From NCBI RefSeq assembly GCF_000236905.1, contig NC_016524.1, positions 1 through 64,000 on the forward strand: a stretch of DNA of 64,000 nt, written 5' to 3'. The position numbers were made by a program, and so were the translations under genes. The first letter of the stretch is position 1; each line of letters starts with the position of its first letter. The notes under the pieces were generated by a model. That model did no database searches and was not told where the DNA came from. It worked only from the letters and a program-made list of their open reading frames with translations. This document shows positions 60,312 through 64,000 of this stretch, piece after piece. Source of the stretch: Tetrapisispora phaffii CBS 4417 (Eukaryota; Ascomycota; Saccharomycetes; Saccharomycetales; Saccharomycetaceae).

Positions 60312-61163
60312 TTAATCAGAATGGGTTTTTTTGAAAGAGGAAGCTTGTTTCCTTGCAATAGAAACCATTTTGGAAAACCATATCACATTCAGATAGTTCA
60401 TGATACTGTTCAATAAAATGACCGAGACACTTAAAAACATTGGTAATTGATCTCTTATCTTGTACATTTCATATACCACGATTGCAACTGCAGAGAACCC
60501 CCATAAGATTCTAACAGTGAAGAATACAAACATCAATATGACACCATTGAAAACATTAAACCATACTGGAACAATTGGTTTACTATTTTTTTCAATTGTC
60601 TTGGAACCCTTTTGTAATTTTTCTGACATTTTTGTTAATTGGATAATGTACCAATTAATGTTGACAAACGGTGTACTTGCTTCGAAGAGTAAAAATTTAC
60701 CAATCCATGGTTGACAGAAAGGAAGCAGAGTTGTCCCAAAGACGTATAGCGAAACCAATGCATGAATCAAAAATTGCAATCCGTATAGTTTATAGTAACG
60801 AACACAAATTACACAATCCCAAATAAAGTAGCCGACGGTCAATGCTGCTACCAAAGATGAAAAGTCATCTTGATAAGTAACTACATTCAAATTGAAAGGC
60901 AATTGTAAACTAGGAAGAGCTAAAATGATAGAAAGTATGCATTGAACCATTGAAACTGTATGGATATCAAAATCTATCTTTGCTTTTTCATCAGTAATGT
61001 TTTCATAAGGTTTCTTGAAAATTAATTCATTAACCTTTGGTGCAACGTAACTAGATAGAATTTGATAAAACAAGAATGAGAGAACAACTTCATGTAAATG
61101 TGATAAGTACAAATTCTCAGATTCAGGGAACCAACTGTATGCTAATAGAGGATCTGAAATCAT
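60312..61163 (-). CDS. Tda4-like TLC-domain membrane protein, copy 2
   Basis: A 283-residue paralogue of the gene at 58653-59522, in the same direction. It shares YSWFPES-NLYLSHLHE near the N terminus, DFDIHTVSMVQ, GYFIWD, QPWIGKFLLFEASTPFVNINWY and RILWGFSA, with similar membrane-segment spacing. Differences include a shorter N terminus (it lacks about 13 residues before the shared block) and a Lys-rich insertion (EKLQKGSKTIEKNSKP) in the loop before the last membrane pair. S. cerevisiae has a single TDA4 at this locus, so this appears to be a local duplication. Function is unknown. Confidence 0.87.
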   Translation of the reverse strand: MISDPLLAYSWFPESENLYLSHLHEVVLSFLFYQILSSYVAPKVNELIFKKPYENITDEKAKIDFDIHTVSMVQCILSIILALPSLQLPFNLNVVTYQDDFSSLVAALTVGYFIWDCVICVRYYKLYGLQFLIHALVSLYVFGTTLLPFCQPWIGKFLLFEASTPFVNINWYIIQLTKMSEKLQKGSKTIEKNSKPIVPVWFNVFNGVILMFVFFTVRILWGFSAVAIVVYEMYKIRDQLPMFLSVSVILLNSIMNYLNVIWFSKMVSIARKQASSFKKTHSD

Positions 61164-61988
61164 CGGTTCAAAATATTGTAAGATCTCTAATAATGAATAG
61201 AAAACTTTCTAGTGAATTCTTTTATTCGAAGTAATTATATGTGATTAAACTGCAATTTTCAAAATCGAATAATAGCATCATTTAGATTGTCAATTGACAT
61301 TTATATATCTAATCTATCCACCTATTTATTTCAGAAAGTAGCTAATATTTAGTTAGTTCCTTTTTGTGGAAAAAGTACCGGAAGCGTTCTTGTAACATAA
61401 AATATTCAATCACAAGAAAGACCTCAAACGTCAAAAGTAAAGAAGACAGTAAATATACCTTATTGGTTATAATTGGATATCATGCTTCAGAATTAGCGTT
61501 GAATTCCTTTCTAATTGACAATGGTATTTAAAACTATATATATTTCTAAAATGTTGTAATTGGACAACGGCAGTTTATCTACTAGCTGTCCTAGAAGATA
61601 TTTTAATGCAAAGAGAATCGAAAGATGAGGCATTCCTTTTGGAGTCTTGCTATATGTAACGAGTCCGTCAATTCATCTCTGTTGATATGCATACACACAC
61701 ATATATATAGTCATTTAGCTTGAAGTTTGCCGACACCGCATATCCCATTCTTATGGAGATATGGAGTTGTCATTTAAGTCTTTCGTTAAGTGTCGCAAAG
61801 AATGTTTTTCTTTCCCTCAGCAAAGACACAAAATGAATCACTTTGACATTTCAAGCTCCAGATATCAATAATGTGTATATAAATGATATCTCTTTGTTTA
61901 GAACTTTATATTTAATGCCATGCTTCGTTTGTGCTTTTGTTTTATATCTGCTAACTCTGGTTATTGAGATTCAACGAGAAGGAGAGAT
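61164..61988. other. Divergent TDA4-copy-2/lipase promoter
   Basis: 825 AT-rich bases with short ACACAC/TATA runs near 61690-61710. No gene or named element is recognised. Confidence 0.5.
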
Positions 61989-63287
61989 ATGTTGTTTGTC
62001 AAAATTAGTGTAATAACGATATGGTTATTAAGAAAGTCACAGGCTTTCCAATTACAAGGAACTTTGAAGTATTATGATTCAGCTGAGAAATTCAGATTGA
62101 ATTATAATGGCAATGCAAAGGAAGAATACGACGGTGTGGATGTCAATACAGAAACTGATCATGGTAATTACTTGGACAATAATTCTGGTTACGATGATGA
62201 TGGTGAAACAGGTCTTGAAAATGTATATGATGGTCTTGAGGAATCATTGTCAGAGCAAAAGGAAGTTTACAATGAAAATTTTGAAACCTCGACTTCAAGA
62301 AACGAGGATTACAAAAACGTCAAGATCTCACAAGATTTTTATGATAGATTAGTTTACTTTAGCAAAGTTTGTGCAATGACTAGTTGCATTTCAGACAATT
62401 TGATAAAAGAAAACAAAACGTTTGCTGAAGGTGGATGCCCTGGCCATCTAAAATTTTGTAAAGATCCAATTGACAACCCTACTTACACTAGAACCAGGAT
62501 TGAAATGGTTCTGAGCGCAGATAAAGGAGAATTGGGGACTGGTTATGTTATTGTAGACCATAAAAGAAAGGTTGTCATAATTGCCTTTAGAGGATCTTCT
62601 ACTAGACAAGACTGGTTTAGTGACTTCCAAATATATCCTGTAGATTATGAACCAGCTTCGTTGGTTGCATATAATAAGTTAGTTAATAAACGAATCATTC
62701 CAGAATGTCATAATTGTAAGATTCACAGAGGATTTTACAGGTTCAAGGAAACTTTAGGCCCACTTTTCCTAGATAAAATCGAAGCAATATTTAATAAATA
62801 TCCAGACTACCGTGCAGTTGTTTCGGGGCACTCGTTAGGTGCTGCTATGGCTAGTATCACTGGTATTGAATTGAAATTGAGAGGTTATAACCCAATCGTA
62901 TTGACATATGCCACACCTAGAATGTTCAATACGGAGATGAGAGAGTGGATCGATACCATCTTTTCAACGGATCAAATACATTACACTTCAGTTTCTAAAG
63001 GTGTTGTTGATTACAATCATTGTGATAAAGGAGGATACTTCCGAGTTGTTCATAACCAAGATTACATTCCTATGGTGCCTCCATTTTATGAAGCTGCAGG
63101 CCTAGAACTTTTCATTAATAAAATAGAGTTGCCACATACTATTGATGATGTAGAGTACCGAGGTCATAAAAAGACATATTTTGAGGACATAACCAAACTA
63201 AATACAGTAAATCATGTTGAAGATTGGTTGCACACTTATGAACATAGAGCGTACTTCATTTTGATAGAAGGCTGTCACAATATCTAA
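61989..63287 (+). CDS. LIH1: Class 3 lipase-like protein (Lih1-like)
   Basis: A 432-residue protein with a likely N-terminal signal peptide (residues 1-20, hydrophobic ITIWLL core ending at AFQ), then an acidic Asp/Asn/Glu-rich insert at about 45-105, then a class 3 lipase domain. The nucleophile is Ser282 in VVSGHSLGAAMAS, the acid Asp358 in HNQDYIPMVPP and the base His419 in YEHRAYF; FRGSS at 200-204 supplies the oxyanion loop. Six or more cysteines fit a secreted enzyme. It is longer than S. cerevisiae Lih1/YJR107W (about 328), mostly through the acidic insert. It probably cleaves acylglycerols, but the substrate is unknown. Neighbourhood (TDA4, NNF1) fits the YJR107-YJR116 region. Confidence 0.85.
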   Translation: MLFVKISVITIWLLRKSQAFQLQGTLKYYDSAEKFRLNYNGNAKEEYDGVDVNTETDHGNYLDNNSGYDDDGETGLENVYDGLEESLSEQKEVYNENFETSTSRNEDYKNVKISQDFYDRLVYFSKVCAMTSCISDNLIKENKTFAEGGCPGHLKFCKDPIDNPTYTRTRIEMVLSADKGELGTGYVIVDHKRKVVIIAFRGSSTRQDWFSDFQIYPVDYEPASLVAYNKLVNKRIIPECHNCKIHRGFYRFKETLGPLFLDKIEAIFNKYPDYRAVVSGHSLGAAMASITGIELKLRGYNPIVLTYATPRMFNTEMREWIDTIFSTDQIHYTSVSKGVVDYNHCDKGGYFRVVHNQDYIPMVPPFYEAAGLELFINKIELPHTIDDVEYRGHKKTYFEDITKLNTVNHVEDWLHTYEHRAYFILIEGCHNI

Positions 63288-63716
63288 AAAAACTGACGCC
63301 ATCAGTCTAACTAATAGTAAATGATTTTCTATTCTATACATATTAATAAATAGCTTACCAAAGTGCAATGCATCTTTATTTGATACTCGAATATATATTT
63401 CTGGCACTCAGAACTTTCATGTTGCTCAACTGCAGAATTTATATATTACTGTGTTAGTTCTGATGTGCTTAATTCGATTTTATAACCTTCATATATTACT
63501 TACGCGCACTAAATGTTTACATTCTTAAAACATGTAAATAAACTTGGAATAAATAAATGATATTGAATAATAAAATATACTTAAACAATATTGATTGCAG
63601 TTGTTTTGTCAATCAAGAGTACTTTTAAACATTGAAATTAGTTTTCAAGACTGAACTTTATATTATTTTGATATATAAAGTATACCAACAAGCATCACAA
63701 AACATTTGACGAAGAA
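63288..63716. other. Lipase 3' region and NNF1 promoter
   Basis: 429 AT-rich bases. An ACGCG core lies at 63502-63506, a weak MCB-like match about 210 bases upstream of NNF1. Nothing else is recognised. Confidence 0.45.
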
Positions 63717-64000
63717 ATGAATGAGCATAATCGGATTAGATATATAAGGTTTAATCAAGTCTTTGAAAAGGCATTTAGCCAATCGGTATCAAAATTACAA
63801 AGCTGGGATAAGTTAAGTTCCTGTTTTCCTGAATATTCAATGGAGGATGAGGGTGCAAGTAATTTAGAGAATTGCCAAAAACAAGTGATACAGTTTTGGA
63901 CTGAGCTTTGTAAACGTGAATTTAATGAAATACTTAAAGAAAAGAATGTTAAAGAGAAACTTGATTCACTAGATGATTTGATAGCAGAAGCAAAAGTTCG
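63717..64000 (+). CDS. NNF1: Kinetochore MIND complex subunit Nnf1, 5' part
   Basis: 94 complete codons from the ATG at 63717 to the window edge; the gene continues beyond it. S. cerevisiae Nnf1 (YJR112W) has about 201 residues. Recognised from IRYIRFNQVFEKAFSQSVSK, SWDKLSSCFPEY and FWTELCKREFNEILKE. Nnf1 pairs with Mtw1 in the MIND complex, which connects centromere-bound proteins to Ndc80. The start is the first ATG in the frame and aligns with the family start. Confidence 0.93.
   Translation, partial: MNEHNRIRYIRFNQVFEKAFSQSVSKLQSWDKLSSCFPEYSMEDEGASNLENCQKQVIQFWTELCKREFNEILKEKNVKEKLDSLDDLIAEAKV

Overview
The window is nuclear DNA of a budding yeast in the family Saccharomycetaceae. Genes are densely packed and mostly intronless. 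The few introns use GTATGT or GTAAGT donors and TACTAAC branch sites, and intergenic DNA is AT-rich. Nearly every gene can be matched to a Saccharomyces cerevisiae gene by protein sequence and order. Gene order interleaves S. cerevisiae chromosome IX left arm (YIL161W to YIL143C) with chromosome XI right arm (YKR097W to YKR090W), and then runs into YOR083/084 and YJR119-YJR107 material. Several expected neighbours are missing one at a time (UBP7/11, AIM20, RRD1, NDC80). This pattern suggests a post-whole-genome-duplication species that lost a different set of duplicates from S. cerevisiae; I cannot name the species.

Layout. 1-1.15 kb: no gene. 1.15-14 kb: a YIL161W homologue with an E2/RWD-like region, POT1 (peroxisomal thiolase), BNR1 (formin), COA1 (complex IV assembly), spliced ATG44 (mitofissin), and GUT2 (mitochondrial glycerol-3-phosphate dehydrogenase). 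15-25 kb: IMP2', PCK1 (gluconeogenesis), a YIL152W homologue, and ESL1/ESL2 (EST1-like with PIN domain). 25.6-34.5 kb: spliced PCC1, MCM10 (reading frame broken near its N terminus), a short MLP-type nuclear basket protein, and spliced RPL40. 34.9-43 kb: SLN1, PAN6, SSL2. 43.7-49.7 kb: LPX1, WHI5/SRL3-type repressor, PXL1. 51-64 kb: JHD2, ILM1, RPN3, STE24, two tandem TDA4-like genes, a LIH1-like lipase, and the 5' part of NNF1.

Functionally these are mostly independent housekeeping genes, but several act in non-fermentative carbon use: POT1, GUT2, COA1, PCK1 and LPX1. Promoter signals agree with this: one perfect and two near-perfect CSRE sites upstream of PCK1, and a perfect oleate response element upstream of LPX1. 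Other matches are a PACE upstream of RPN3, an MCB upstream of MCM10, an SCB upstream of WHI5 and paired Rap1-like sites upstream of RPL40.

I found no CRISPR array, intact transposon, tRNA gene or point centromere. I do not see a clearly new multi-gene system. The items most worth a second look are the MCM10 frameshift, the GC-rich intergenic islands (about 50.0-50.8 kb and 32.7-33.0 kb), the twin perfect hairpins at 56.37-56.43 kb, the tandem TDA4 pair, and the E2/RWD-like fold suggested for the YIL161W family.
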